The position numbers were made by a program, and so were the translations under genes. From contig NZ_QYZP01000002.1 of the NCBI RefSeq assembly GCF_003595215.1, positions 744,001 to 808,000 on the forward strand: a stretch of 64,000 bases of DNA, written 5' to 3'. Below the pieces are notes generated by a model. That model did not search any database, was not told where the DNA came from, and was given only the letters and a program-made list of their open reading frames with translations. The DNA comes from Nesterenkonia natronophila. Lineage in GTDB: Bacteria > Actinomycetota > Actinomycetes > Actinomycetales > Micrococcaceae. Shown in pieces: positions 44,107 through 52,971 of the stretch (its first letter is position 1; every line of letters begins with the position of its first letter).

Positions 44107-44547
44107 ATGAGTTTCTCTGTCTATCTTTCCGGCGAGATTCATACCGACTGGCGTGAGGAAATCCAGCGTGGCGCGGAAGCCGCCGGGTTGGATGTGGTGT
44201 TCACTGCGCCCGTGACCGACCACCCCGCGAGCGATGCCGCCGGCGACCATCTTGGCGAGACCGGAAGCCATTTCTGGCGTGATCACCAGTCCGCCAAGGT
44301 CAATGCCATTCGCACGCGCACCCTGATCGAACAGAGCGATCTGGTGGTGGTGCGCTTTGGGGACAAGTACAAGCAGTGGAACGCCGCCTTCGATGCCGGC
44401 TACTGCGCCGCCCTGGGCAAGCCCTATGTGACTCTTCACGAGGCAAACATCGTTCATCCGCTCAAGGAAGTTGACGCCGAAGCCCAGGCCTGGTGCACGA
44501 CTACCGATCAGGTGGTGGAGACCCTGCGGTACGTCCTGAAGGAGTGA
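44107..44547 (+). CDS. YtoQ family protein
   Basis: 146-residue protein of the YtoQ family, with an N-terminal nucleoside-2-deoxyribosyltransferase-like look: YLSGEIHTDWREEIQRGAE, then VRFGDKYKQWNAAFDAGYCA and a LGKPYVTLHE strand. AAGGAG precedes the ATG. Function is not established for the family; it may handle a nucleotide or sugar. Confidence 0.85.
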   Translation: MSFSVYLSGEIHTDWREEIQRGAEAAGLDVVFTAPVTDHPASDAAGDHLGETGSHFWRDHQSAKVNAIRTRTLIEQSDLVVVRFGDKYKQWNAAFDAGYCAALGKPYVTLHEANIVHPLKEVDAEAQAWCTTTDQVVETLRYVLKE

Positions 44548-44559
44548 GCCTGCGCTCCC

Positions 44560-45327
44560 TCAGAACAGTGGCCAGGGTACCGCTGACATCTCGCCAGCGG
44601 GAGCGGGAAACCGCCCTGCCAAGCGCACCTTAGCGCAGCGAGCAGCGATCGAGTCGATTTCTTCGGTGGTGAGCAAGTCCGCCAGGTTTCGGCCCAGGTC
44701 ACCAAGCAGTCCTTCACTGACTCGCTCGATGCCCTCGCGCTCCTCAGTGGTCAGAGCTTCTCCTATCCATCCCCAAAGTACCGTGCGCAGCTTGTGGTCA
44801 CGGTGGAAGGTGAGCCCATGGTCCACGCCGTACCGGTGGCCGTCCGTCATTGCAAGAACATGGTCGCCTTTGCGGTCGGCATTGTTCACGACTAGGTCGA
44901 ACACGGCCATTCGCCGGAGCGTCGGCGAGTCTTCGTGAACGAGGGTGACCATCCGTCCCTGTTCGTCTTGTCCCTCGAGAACGCTCTTCCAGCCCGACTT
45001 CGGCACGTGGTCGGTGGCGACCAAGTTGACGGCGCTCTGCTCGGGGTCTTGCTCCTGCCAGAGCTGAACCATTCCTTCGCCCAAGGGGCCGTCGCGCAGC
45101 CAAGTGTGCGGTACCACTCCCCAGCCGAGGGTCTGCGAGACGAGGTACGCGGCCACCTCCCGGTGCGCCAGGGTGCCGCTGGGAAAGTCCCACAGCGGAG
45201 TTTCGCCGGCTATCGGCTTATAGACGACGAGCACGTCGCCGATGCTGCCCAGAAATGTCGCGTTAGAGGCTGTCCTGAGGCGGCCGGTGAGCGTCAGTTC
45301 GGCGGTCACTAGCTCCGTTGCCGACAT
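44560..45327 (-). CDS. SCO1664 family protein
   Basis: 255-residue actinobacterial family distantly like PI3/PI4-type kinases. VYKPIAGETPLWDFPSGTLA resembles the ATP-binding lysine region, and VNNADRKGDHVLAMTDGHRYG holds the catalytic Asn-Asp segment, then VDHGLTFH. The ATG at 45327 overlaps the stop of the DUF3090 gene by one base (TGATG), so they are coupled. With DUF3090 and the MSMEG_4193-type phosphatase it forms a conserved trio often found near mycothiol-synthesis genes in actinobacteria. Kinase activity is inferred only. Confidence 0.85.
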   Translation of the reverse strand: MSATELVTAELTLTGRLRTASNATFLGSIGDVLVVYKPIAGETPLWDFPSGTLAHREVAAYLVSQTLGWGVVPHTWLRDGPLGEGMVQLWQEQDPEQSAVNLVATDHVPKSGWKSVLEGQDEQGRMVTLVHEDSPTLRRMAVFDLVVNNADRKGDHVLAMTDGHRYGVDHGLTFHRDHKLRTVLWGWIGEALTTEEREGIERVSEGLLGDLGRNLADLLTTEEIDSIAARCAKVRLAGRFPAPAGEMSAVPWPLF

Positions 45328-45881
45328 CAGTCCTCGGGAGTGGCGCAGATATGCCCGTCGGCGTCCACGGGGTAACCGCAGAGCGGGCACGCCGGGCGCC
45401 CGGCACTCACGATCTCATGGGTGCGCTTGGCGAATGCACGAGCAGTGCCTACCGGCATTCGCACCAGCAACATCTCGGTTTCATGACCGCTGTCCGAATC
45501 ATGCGAGTCATGGTTGTCATCGACATCCGCATCAGTAATGGGGTAAGCCTCTATGACGACCTGAGCCGTGGTGGGGTCCCAGCCTAGGCTCATGGCGCCA
45601 GTGCGAAAATGCTCCTGGACGGTTTCGAGCTGCTCATTGTCGACAAGTTCCACCGGAGTGCTCGTGGGAACGCTGAAGGGGTTGCCCTTGACGGTGCGCA
45701 GCTGGTCGAGGATGTCGTCGATCTTCTCCGCGAGCTGAGCCGACTGCTGCTTCTCGAGGGCGATGCTCACCAGCTGTTTCCCTGAGCGCACCTGAAGGTA
45801 GAACGTGCGCGCACCCGGAAGACCAATGGTGCCAATGACGACCCGATCAGGCCAGTCAAACTCGTGAACCCGTGTAGGCAT
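45327..45881 (-). CDS. DUF3090 family protein
   Basis: 184 residues. Landmarks are the N-terminal EFDWPDRVVIGTIGLPGART and FYLQVRSGKQLVSIALEKQQ, and the C-terminal CPLCGYPVDADGHICATPED, a four-cysteine-like zinc-ribbon ending (CPLC, then C near the end). It is coupled to the SCO1664 gene, with a 1-base overlap. Function is unknown; it travels with the mycothiol-linked trio. Confidence 0.9.
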   Translation of the reverse strand: MPTRVHEFDWPDRVVIGTIGLPGARTFYLQVRSGKQLVSIALEKQQSAQLAEKIDDILDQLRTVKGNPFSVPTSTPVELVDNEQLETVQEHFRTGAMSLGWDPTTAQVVIEAYPITDADVDDNHDSHDSDSGHETEMLLVRMPVGTARAFAKRTHEIVSAGRPACPLCGYPVDADGHICATPED

Positions 45882-45905
45882 ATTAATATTCTAGGCGCAT
45901 CTGGT

Positions 45906-46601
45906 TCACTGCGCCTTGTGTCCCGCGCCTCCACCCACCGGGGCATCGCCGAATTGGATGCCCTTCGACAGCCATGAAAGATCCCCTGCGTCAGTGTTGG
46001 TCGCGTGCACGCTCGGCCGACCAGCGCCGTAGCCCACGATCGATATGGACGCGGGGCCCACATTGATGCGCTGGAACAGGTCAAGGTGCATGCCGAGCGC
46101 GTCGGCGAGTATTGACTTAATGATGTCACCATGGCTGACCGCAACCCACACGGCCTCAGGCCCGTGTTCGGCCTCGAAGGCTGCATCGTGGCGTCGAATC
46201 GCGGCCACAGAGCGGGCCTGCATCGCGGCCATAGATTCACCGTCGGGAAAGACGACGGCCGAGGGTTGCGACTGCACCAATGGCCACAACTCCTCAGTCG
46301 CGAGATCGGTAAGCGGACGGCCTTGCCACTGGCCGTAGTCGCATTCAGTGAGATCGAGATCCACCGGCGCGTATGGCGTGCCTGCCTGGCGGTCGAGGAT
46401 GTGTTGGGCGGTCTGCTGACAACGCTCCAGGGGGCTCGACACCACCGCGACCAGGGGAACGGCCGCGAGCCGGTCTCCGGTTCGAGCCGCTTGGTCACGC
46501 CCGATCTGGTCCAGGCTGACGCCGACGGTCCTACCGGTCAGGAGCCCAGCGGCATTTGCTGTGGTGCGACCGTGCCGCACGAGAATGACTGTCGCCATCA
46601 C
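45906..46601 (-). CDS. Histidine phosphatase, MSMEG_4193 type
   Basis: 231 residues. The catalytic RHG is at residues 9-11 (ILVRHGRTTANAAGLLTGRT), with SSPLERCQQTAQ and VSHGDIIKSIL completing the active site. The position next to DUF3090 and SCO1664 identifies it as the phosphatase of that conserved trio. Start may be either of two consecutive ATGs. Substrate unknown. It is divergent from the heliorhodopsin gene across about 140 bases. Confidence 0.88.
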   Translation of the reverse strand: MMATVILVRHGRTTANAAGLLTGRTVGVSLDQIGRDQAARTGDRLAAVPLVAVVSSPLERCQQTAQHILDRQAGTPYAPVDLDLTECDYGQWQGRPLTDLATEELWPLVQSQPSAVVFPDGESMAAMQARSVAAIRRHDAAFEAEHGPEAVWVAVSHGDIIKSILADALGMHLDLFQRINVGPASISIVGYGAGRPSVHATNTDAGDLSWLSKGIQFGDAPVGGGAGHKAQ

Positions 46602-46742
46602 ACCAGCCTAACTACCCCGGGGACGGTGGTGTGAATGCTCTGCCACGCGTCTCGTCTTACCAATCGGGGCTCGAACTCTCCCGTGTGCCGGGTTCGCGGA
46701 GGTATTAGGCTTACTGGAGGTGGGCACCTATTAAGGAGCAGC

Positions 46743-47516
46743 ATGAGTCCGACGAAACTCGACGCCAGCCGCTACGCGGCCCTGCGCCGGTACAACATTC
46801 TTGCCGCGGTCGTTCACGCGGTCCAAGCCCTCGCGGTGGTGCTGCTCGCGACCGATTTCACCCTACCGGTCACCGCCAGTTACCTCGCGGGCCCGCCCGG
46901 CACCCCTCCGGGCGAGGCCGTCACGCTGTGGGACGTGCCGATCCCACTGGCGATCGCGGCGTTCCTGGTCCTGTCCGCGCTGTTCCACGTCATTGTTGCC
47001 TCGCCACCATTCTTCGGCCGCTACCGAGCGGGACTGGCGCGGAGCCACAACTACTTTCGCTGGGTGGAGTACGCACTCTCCAGCTCGCTGATGATCGTCA
47101 TCATCGCCCAGCTGGTCGGCATCTCCGATGTGGTGGCGCTGTTGGCGCTCTTCGGCGTCAACGCCTCCATGATTCTGTTCGGCTGGCTGCAGGAGCGCTA
47201 CCACCAGCCAGGCGACGGGGGGTGGCTCCCATTCGTGTTCGGGTGCATCGCCGGGGTTGTGCCTTGGGTCGGAGTGGTGATCTACACCGTCGCCCCGGGC
47301 TCCACCACGGGGGCCGAACCGCCAGGTTTTGTTTACGCGATCATCGTTTCGCTGTTCCTGTTCTTCAACGTGTTCGCCCTGGTGCAGTGGCTTCAGTACC
47401 GCCCGGTTGGCCGGTTCCGTGACTACCTGCTGGGGGAGCGGCTTTACATCACTCTCAGTCTCACCGCGAAGTCTGCACTGGCATGGCAGATCTTCGGCGG
47501 CACGCTCACTGGTTGA
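46743..47516 (+). CDS. Heliorhodopsin (HeR), microbial retinal protein
   Basis: 257 residues with seven helices, the inverted-topology retinal family. The Schiff-base lysine is Lys243 in TLSLTAKSALAWQIFGGTL on helix 7, and the counter-ion Glu109 sits on helix 3 (RWVEYALSSSLMIVIIAQLVG), both as in heliorhodopsins. A long loop between helices 1 and 2 (PGTPPGEAVTLWD) is also characteristic. Start ATG at 46743 has TAAGGAG five bases before it; the frame is open upstream but without homology. Its 3' end overlaps the convergent DUF2071 gene by 11 bases. It does not pump ions as far as the family is known; light-sensing or enzyme-regulating roles are proposed. Confidence 0.93.
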   Translation: MSPTKLDASRYAALRRYNILAAVVHAVQALAVVLLATDFTLPVTASYLAGPPGTPPGEAVTLWDVPIPLAIAAFLVLSALFHVIVASPPFFGRYRAGLARSHNYFRWVEYALSSSLMIVIIAQLVGISDVVALLALFGVNASMILFGWLQERYHQPGDGGWLPFVFGCIAGVVPWVGVVIYTVAPGSTTGAEPPGFVYAIIVSLFLFFNVFALVQWLQYRPVGRFRDYLLGERLYITLSLTAKSALAWQIFGGTLTG

Positions 47517-48321
47517 GCGGGCTGTCGAGACGCTGCGGTGAGGTGAAGACGGTGGTCACCGCAGGGGAGTACAGAACCGAGTCGGGGGCGCGCTCGGTGA
47601 CGCCGGAGAAGCCAGCGGCAGCCAAGAGTCCGTCCTCAAGGTGGAGCAGTTCAGCGCGCTGAAGCGGCCAGGGTTCGTGATGGTTCCGACAGTAGATAGT
47701 GCGCCCGCGATGGACCTCGTGAAAACCCCACCGTGCCGTCAGGAAATTGGAGAGCGGATCGGCGGCGATCTCCGCACTCTCTGCTGGACTCTCCTGGGTT
47801 CGAACAATGAAGTGCGAGCGCGCATGGGCTTGGCCATGGCGTCTTGTGAGGTAGGCGACGTCACCGCCTCGCTTCTCCAACTTCATCGAGGCCCACTGGT
47901 ATCTCAGCCCGAAGGCTGCACGCGCCATCAGCACAGGTATTAGGTGAGAGGCCTCAAGGCTGCGGAACACGACACCCCGCTGGCCTCGTTCGTCAATGGA
48001 ATACAGCCGAACGTTGACTTCTGGGAAGTTTCCCAACCAGGGGATGCTGGGGCTGCCGAAGAACGAACTCTCCGACATCTGAAAACCGATGAGCCCTATC
48101 CAAGAACTTCCGTTCATCACGTCAGGAGAGCAGCCGGGGGGCATATACGGTTCGACGGCGTTGGGATGGACTCTCCAGTGCAAGAACACCACGTCGCTCC
48201 AGCGTTGTTGGAGGATGGGGGAGCTGCCGAGTGGGGGAGCTTCATTCGACGCCCGCGCGAATTCGCTCGGTGCGGGCACCAGTGAGCGCCGCGCCGCAGA
48301 ACGCCAACGAAGAATTTTCAC
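47506..48321 (-). CDS. DUF2071 (YqjF-like) protein
   Basis: 271 residues of the DUF2071 family, a fold distantly like acetoacetate decarboxylase. Landmarks are VVFLHWRVHPNAVEPYMPPG, SWIGLIGFQMS, FPEVNVRLYS and YCRNHHEPWPLQRAELLHLE. GTG start at 48321; the first 30 residues are poorly conserved and the start is uncertain. Convergent with and overlapping the heliorhodopsin gene by 11 bases. Enzyme activity unknown. Confidence 0.82.
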   Translation of the reverse strand: MKILRWRSAARRSLVPAPSEFARASNEAPPLGSSPILQQRWSDVVFLHWRVHPNAVEPYMPPGCSPDVMNGSSWIGLIGFQMSESSFFGSPSIPWLGNFPEVNVRLYSIDERGQRGVVFRSLEASHLIPVLMARAAFGLRYQWASMKLEKRGGDVAYLTRRHGQAHARSHFIVRTQESPAESAEIAADPLSNFLTARWGFHEVHRGRTIYCRNHHEPWPLQRAELLHLEDGLLAAAGFSGVTERAPDSVLYSPAVTTVFTSPQRLDSPLNQ

Positions 48322-48469
48322 ACAACCGCTTTCGGGTACTCGAGAATCTCACTGCTGGACTTCTCCAGGATACGGCGCAAGTGCTCCATGTGCGTCTGCA
48401 CGGGGAAACAAAGCGAGTCGAAGAGTGGATAATCACCGAACGTTGAGGCAAGCAGGGCACCATGGAACT

Positions 48470-49045
48470 ATGAGGCGTAAACATCGGCCAGACGTCATCG
48501 AAGAAGCGATGGAGGCCGTTCTGCGCGCGGACTTCCTGCCCGAAGACGTCCGCTACCTCGCTGAGGTGGATCAGGCCCTGCCTATCGGTTTTGCTCAGAC
48601 CAACTCTCAACCTCGAACAGTGAAAGCCATGCTGCGGCTTCTGGATGTGCAGCCCGGGCACAAGGTGCTCGACGTGGGGGCGGGATCCGGGTGGTCGACC
48701 GGCATCCTCGGACACCTGGTGGGCAGACAGGGTCGAGTAATCGGGGTGGAACTGGTCCCGGAGCTGGTCCAGCGAGCCACCAAAGCACTTGCACCGTACG
48801 GTATGCCATGGATCCAGGTGCGACAGGCCGTGAAGGGAAGTCTCGGGGCGCAAGAGGACGCTCCGTTCCACCGCATCCTTGTCTCCGCGGAAGCCGATGA
48901 CATCCCCCAGGCCTTAGTTGATCAGCTCGAGTTGAACGGCGTCATGGTGATCCCAGTTCGCGGCGAACTGCTGCGGATCTTAAAGCGTCCAGACGACGTC
49001 AGCGTCACCCGGCACGGCCCCTATACTTTTGTTCCGCTTCGCTGA
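48470..49045 (+). CDS. Protein-L-isoaspartate O-methyltransferase-like protein
   Basis: 191 residues with SAM motif I VLDVGAGSGWSTGILGHLVG and the PCMT helix RTVKAMLRLLDVQPGHK. Together with the catalytic-loop-type IGFAQTNSQP these match protein-isoaspartate methyltransferases, although it is shorter than many. The ATG at 48470 starts the conserved block; upstream codons in this frame overlap the opposite DUF2071 gene and look unrelated. It may repair isoaspartate in aged proteins, but a different methyl acceptor is possible. Confidence 0.8.
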   Translation: MRRKHRPDVIEEAMEAVLRADFLPEDVRYLAEVDQALPIGFAQTNSQPRTVKAMLRLLDVQPGHKVLDVGAGSGWSTGILGHLVGRQGRVIGVELVPELVQRATKALAPYGMPWIQVRQAVKGSLGAQEDAPFHRILVSAEADDIPQALVDQLELNGVMVIPVRGELLRILKRPDDVSVTRHGPYTFVPLR

Positions 49046-49125
49046 GCAGGACCTCACAGTCCCGCACAGGGTACCCACCCACCCAAGCACGGCGTCCAAA
49101 GCTGCCAGTGAAGTACAGTCCCACC

Positions 49126-50019
49126 ATGAAGAAGCGCTCCGTTCGCCGCGGGTCCTCCAACGATGAGCCCGCCGTCCCGGCTCGGTTGGTGGGGCCCGTC
49201 AGTGCACCGGATCTGCACGTAATGTCATGGAATATTCGCCGTCGCAGCAGGTTCCCCGCTCTGCGGTCGGCCGACCGTTGGTCTGAACGCGCTCCGCGCC
49301 TGCAGGGTCTTCTCACTACAGAGAGACCCACGGTGCTGGGGGTGCAGGAAGCGCTCGCTGATCAGGCCTTCTTCGCTCAGGCGTCTTTGGGGGACGGCTA
49401 CCGGGTCACTGGCCGCGGCAGAAGCGCAGCAGGACGCGGGGAGGGGACACCGATCATCTATGACGCCGAACGCCTGGAGATGCTCGATTGGGAGCAGACC
49501 GCACTGTCCAGACGGCCGAACACGCCAGGTTCGAGATCCTGGGGGAGCATCTACCCCAGGATCATGGTGACAGCCTCCTTCCGGGACCGGGCCACCGGTC
49601 TATGCTTCCTGATCATCAATACACACCTCGATCACTTGTCCGAAAGAGCACGGCTGATGGCAGCGCGGATGCTCCGCAAGACCGTCACCGACTCTTCGCT
49701 GCCGGCGATTGTCACCGGAGATCTCAACGCGGGGGCGGACAGTGCGGCGATGCGAGAGCTGCAGCACCGTGGCATGCTTGAGGAGACGTGGACGGTGGCG
49801 GGTCGCCACCGCAGCAGGCAGTGGGACACGTTCGCCAATTACGCTCCGCCTCAGGCGAGCAGCCGTCGCGTCGACTGGATCCTAGCCTCGCCGTCTTTCC
49901 AAGTCGCAAGCGCAGCGGTCAACGCTGAACGTTATGCAGGCGGTTGGGCATCCGACCACCTGCCGGTCCAGGCGGTGATGCGTCTCGCTGAGGCGTGGCC
50001 AGGGCTGCGGGGTCCTTGA
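49126..50019 (+). CDS. Endonuclease/exonuclease/phosphatase (EEP) family protein
   Basis: 297 residues with the full set of EEP metal-site motifs: MSWNIRRRS, VLGVQEALADQ, IINTHLDHLSERAR, VTGDLNAGADS and ASDHLPVQA. Such enzymes hydrolyse phosphodiester or phosphate groups of nucleic acids or small molecules. ATG at 49126 preferred over an upstream GTG at 49108. No signal peptide is seen. Substrate unknown. Confidence 0.85.
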   Translation: MKKRSVRRGSSNDEPAVPARLVGPVSAPDLHVMSWNIRRRSRFPALRSADRWSERAPRLQGLLTTERPTVLGVQEALADQAFFAQASLGDGYRVTGRGRSAAGRGEGTPIIYDAERLEMLDWEQTALSRRPNTPGSRSWGSIYPRIMVTASFRDRATGLCFLIINTHLDHLSERARLMAARMLRKTVTDSSLPAIVTGDLNAGADSAAMRELQHRGMLEETWTVAGRHRSRQWDTFANYAPPQASSRRVDWILASPSFQVASAAVNAERYAGGWASDHLPVQAVMRLAEAWPGLRGP

Positions 50020-50062
50020 GCTATTCTGAGCGCGGACGCACGGTGGGAGGGTAGGAGCGAGG

Positions 50063-50566
50063 ATGGTCGGATCGGGAATCAGAAGCGTCTTGGTGGAGTT
50101 CATCCTCCACAAGTTTGATGAACTGGTGGATCTTGCCGCCCAGCTGGATGACGACGCCGCCAATACCACTACCTCGACCCGGGGCAGCAACTCAGTGGTG
50201 CAGCTGGTGACGCACTGCTGCGGGATGTTGCGCCGCTGGTCATCCACCGTGAACCTCGGCGTTGAGGTGCCGCGTGACCGTGAGGCTGAGTTCGAGGTAG
50301 TGATGCCGGTGGCTGAGGTGTTGACGCTCGCCGCTGAGGCGCGGGCTGCGTTTCTGACCGATATCGAAAGAACGGACCTCGACGCCGCTCCCGTCTTTCT
50401 CCCACCGGGGTGGAACGACTTCTGGACTGCTTCCTGTGCGGGCGTGCTTCTTCACGTGTTGGAGGAGCTGTGTCAGCACCTGGGCCAGGCGGAGATCACC
50501 CGCGATGTAGTGCTCTCAGATGAGGCGGATGACGGGGCTAATATGGCGTCGTCGAGCTCCTCGTAG
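50063..50566 (+). CDS. DinB-like four-helix protein
   Basis: 167 residues resembling DinB/DUF664 bundles: LVEFILHKFDELVDLAAQL, VQLVTHCCGMLRRW with a potential metal histidine, and HVLEELCQHLGQAEITRDVV supplying more. GGAGGGTAGGAG precedes the ATG. Likely a metal-dependent thiol or detoxification enzyme of the mycothiol-dependent group, which is inference from the fold. It ends 10 bases before the methyltransferase start. Confidence 0.68.
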   Translation: MVGSGIRSVLVEFILHKFDELVDLAAQLDDDAANTTTSTRGSNSVVQLVTHCCGMLRRWSSTVNLGVEVPRDREAEFEVVMPVAEVLTLAAEARAAFLTDIERTDLDAAPVFLPPGWNDFWTASCAGVLLHVLEELCQHLGQAEITRDVVLSDEADDGANMASSSSS

Positions 50567-50576
50567 AGTGGAGCTC

Positions 50577-51212
50577 ATGACACATCCGAGGTCCCAGCCC
50601 ACGCGCTGGGTGACTGAGACCAAGCACGGTCACTCTCAGTGGTACATCGACCGCTTCCGAACGATGGCTGCTCAGGGAGAGGACCTCGCCGGTGAGGCGC
50701 GACTTGTTGATGCCATGGTTCCGCGGCGGGCACGCATCCTTGACGCTGGGTGCGGCCCTGGGCGGCTTTCCGGAGCGCTTCACGAACGAGGTCACACTGT
50801 CTATGGGGTCGATGCCGACCCGCTACTGATCGCTGCCGCCGAGGAGGATCATCCAGGGCCGAAGTACTCTGTGAGAAACCTGGCCGAACTGGAACTGTCT
50901 GCCATCGGAGCGGACGAACCCTTCGACGCCGCGATTCTGGCGGGCAATGTCATGGTGTTCCTGGCGCCCGGGACCGAGAGCGAGGTTCTGCGTCGGATGA
51001 ATGCCTGTATGCGGTCCGGCGGCTTCGTCCTCGTGGGCTTTCACACGGACCGGCACTTGTCGTTGGCGGATTTCGATGGGTTTGTGACTGCATCGGGTAT
51101 GCGTGTTGAGCACCGGTTCGCCACGTGGGATCTCAAGCTGTGGGACGCTGACGCCGATTTTGCGGTCTCTGTCTTGCGGCGAAACGGCGGGCCCGACGCA
51201 CGCGCGGTATGA
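50577..51212 (+). CDS. Class I SAM-dependent methyltransferase
   Basis: 211 residues with motif I ILDAGCGPGRLSGALHERGH and the acidic residue in YGVDADPLLI. Start ATG at 50577 follows GGAG. The C-terminal region (DRHLSLADFDGFVTASGMRV) suits small-molecule methyltransferases. The 3' end overlaps the convergent flippase-like gene by 80 bases, an unusually long coding overlap. Acceptor unknown. Confidence 0.85.
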   Translation: MTHPRSQPTRWVTETKHGHSQWYIDRFRTMAAQGEDLAGEARLVDAMVPRRARILDAGCGPGRLSGALHERGHTVYGVDADPLLIAAAEEDHPGPKYSVRNLAELELSAIGADEPFDAAILAGNVMVFLAPGTESEVLRRMNACMRSGGFVLVGFHTDRHLSLADFDGFVTASGMRVEHRFATWDLKLWDADADFAVSVLRRNGGPDARAV

Positions 51213-52092
51213 CCCGCAGCGAGGCAATGACAGCACCCGGTATAGCAGATGCTAAGGCCAGTACTCCGTAGCCCACCGCCACCCTGACCCCCTCAGCGGC
51301 GGAGAGTCCGCTGAGAGTGAAGCTCCAAGCGGAGGCCATCTCCCGTATCCCCCATCCACCCACACCCACCGGAACTGACATGCCGGCCAGCGCAACGGCC
51401 GCAGAGCTGGGCAGTACTGCCGCGGGAGCGGTCGGAACCAGCACCGTCACGCAGAGCATGAAAAGAGTGGCGAAACATATCCAACCCAGTATTGAGAGCA
51501 GCACGACCTGCACAATCTCCGATGCGGGCAGGCGGCGCAGCCACCGGCCGGCAACGAGTGCAGCGACAATTGCCGCACCCAGGCAACCCAGTCCCGCCAG
51601 TGGCGCCAGCGGCAGCAGCACCAGCCCGCCGGCGGTGAACACCACTGCGGTGCCGACCAGCCGCTCGGCAGCCACAGAGGCGAACCCGCTGGCTAGGGCC
51701 CCACGACGCGTGGTCACTGAGGCATCCGTGCTGTCATCTACCGCCCGCAAGGCGTCACCTGCCAGCCCCCCGGGGAGGACACTGTTGAGAAAGGCAGCCT
51801 GCCAACAGCGAGCGACCGCCGCTCCGAGTCGCACATTGATGGCATGATGCCGGGCGACGATCCGCCACCGCAGGGCCTGCATCAGCACTCCCAAACCGCC
51901 CAGCGCGCCTGCTGCCAGGAAGGACCACCATGGGAGGCCATGCAGTGCGGAGGTGAAACTCTCCGGGCCCCATAAGACTGCAATGACCGTCAGAAGTGAT
52001 CCGGTGACAATGATCTGGCCAGCCCCTACCGCGATAGTTCGCCAAGGCAAGCCCGGTGCCCGCCCTGCACCTGGTTGGGCAGGGGTGCTCAC
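51133..52092 (-). CDS. Lysylphosphatidylglycerol-synthase-TM/UPF0104-type integral membrane protein
   Basis: 319 residues with about eight helices and the family features FLNSVLPGGLAGDALRAVD and VPVGVGGWGIREMASAW, typical of the flippase-like AglD/MprF membrane domain. Last gene of a five-gene operon on this strand; three bases separate its GTG start from the upstream stop. A role in moving a lipid or lipid-linked sugar across the membrane is likely given the CDP-alcohol transferase and glycosyltransferase in the operon. Confidence 0.82.
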   Translation of the reverse strand: MSTPAQPGAGRAPGLPWRTIAVGAGQIIVTGSLLTVIAVLWGPESFTSALHGLPWWSFLAAGALGGLGVLMQALRWRIVARHHAINVRLGAAVARCWQAAFLNSVLPGGLAGDALRAVDDSTDASVTTRRGALASGFASVAAERLVGTAVVFTAGGLVLLPLAPLAGLGCLGAAIVAALVAGRWLRRLPASEIVQVVLLSILGWICFATLFMLCVTVLVPTAPAAVLPSSAAVALAGMSVPVGVGGWGIREMASAWSFTLSGLSAAEGVRVAVGYGVLALASAIPGAVIASLRVIPRVRRARRFAARQRPQNRRQRPTA

Positions 52093-52095
52093 CGT

Positions 52096-52971
52096 TCAGC
52101 CTGCAGAGTCAGCAGCCGCAGTCTCCGGCACGCAGACCACGTCGAGGTGACCTACTCGCACAGTCAGTTCACCACGGTCCAACTGTTCGGTCCGGCGCCG
52201 CACCCACTCCTCGGCCGCGTCACGAAGTGCGGGATTCTGCTCCACGGCGGCTTGGGCACGGTCGGTCAGGTACCGTGCCACCAACTCTGGCTGTGAGGCG
52301 TCCAGTACCCAATCCGTCGGGACCACCTCTACGTACGCACCGTGGTCGCGCAGCATTGCGGCCACAGTCTCCGCGGCGTCGGGCCCCAATAAGTCTTCAC
52401 GGCGCTGGTGGGCGTCGAATGCGGCAGCAATCGTGTGATCCAGTGAATCCTCAGGGGCAAAGGAGACATCCCCGGTGACCGTCAGGCTCAGCAGGGCTGC
52501 AGTGTGCGAGGCAGCAATCGTCTGCGCGATGAGCGATGCTTCTCGAGGGCTGAGCAGATCCAGCAGTGCAGCGCAGGTCACCAATGTCGGAGTTTCTGAG
52601 CCGACCAACTCTGGAAGCTGATCCACCGAGCCAACCATCCGATCGGTGCCCACTACCTGCTCGGCATCGGTGGCGGCGCTCACCTCGAGCAGCTGTGCGT
52701 CGTGGTCCACAAGAAGCCACCTCTGGGGCACTGTCAGGCGAGGTGCCAACCAGGCTTGGTTCGACCCTGTCCCAGCCCCCAGATCGATGATCAGGGCGGC
52801 TTGCCCAACCCCCAGGCCGGCGCGCGCCCAGGAGCTGATTCGTTGTATTGCCGGTGCGGTGTTCTGCCGCGCCCGGTGGTCGGCGCTACGGCGCAGGCCC
52901 AACCAGTCGGCGGCCACGGGACGGTTCACCACCGGAGTGCTGTGCTGAGATTCTTCGCGGTCTCGCTCCAT
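52096..52971 (-). CDS. Class I SAM-dependent methyltransferase of the lipid operon
   Basis: 291 residues. Motif I is IIDLGAGTGSNQAWLAPRL, with LLVDHDAQLL. The ATG at 52971 makes it overlap the glycosyltransferase gene by 46 bases; an in-frame GTG at 52932 would reduce this to seven, so the start is open. Similar genes accompany glycosyltransferase and CDP-alcohol transferase genes in other actinobacteria. Acceptor likely a lipid or small metabolite made by the operon. Confidence 0.8.
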   Translation of the reverse strand: MERDREESQHSTPVVNRPVAADWLGLRRSADHRARQNTAPAIQRISSWARAGLGVGQAALIIDLGAGTGSNQAWLAPRLTVPQRWLLVDHDAQLLEVSAATDAEQVVGTDRMVGSVDQLPELVGSETPTLVTCAALLDLLSPREASLIAQTIAASHTAALLSLTVTGDVSFAPEDSLDHTIAAAFDAHQRREDLLGPDAAETVAAMLRDHGAYVEVVPTDWVLDASQPELVARYLTDRAQAAVEQNPALRDAAEEWVRRRTEQLDRGELTVRVGHLDVVCVPETAAADSAG

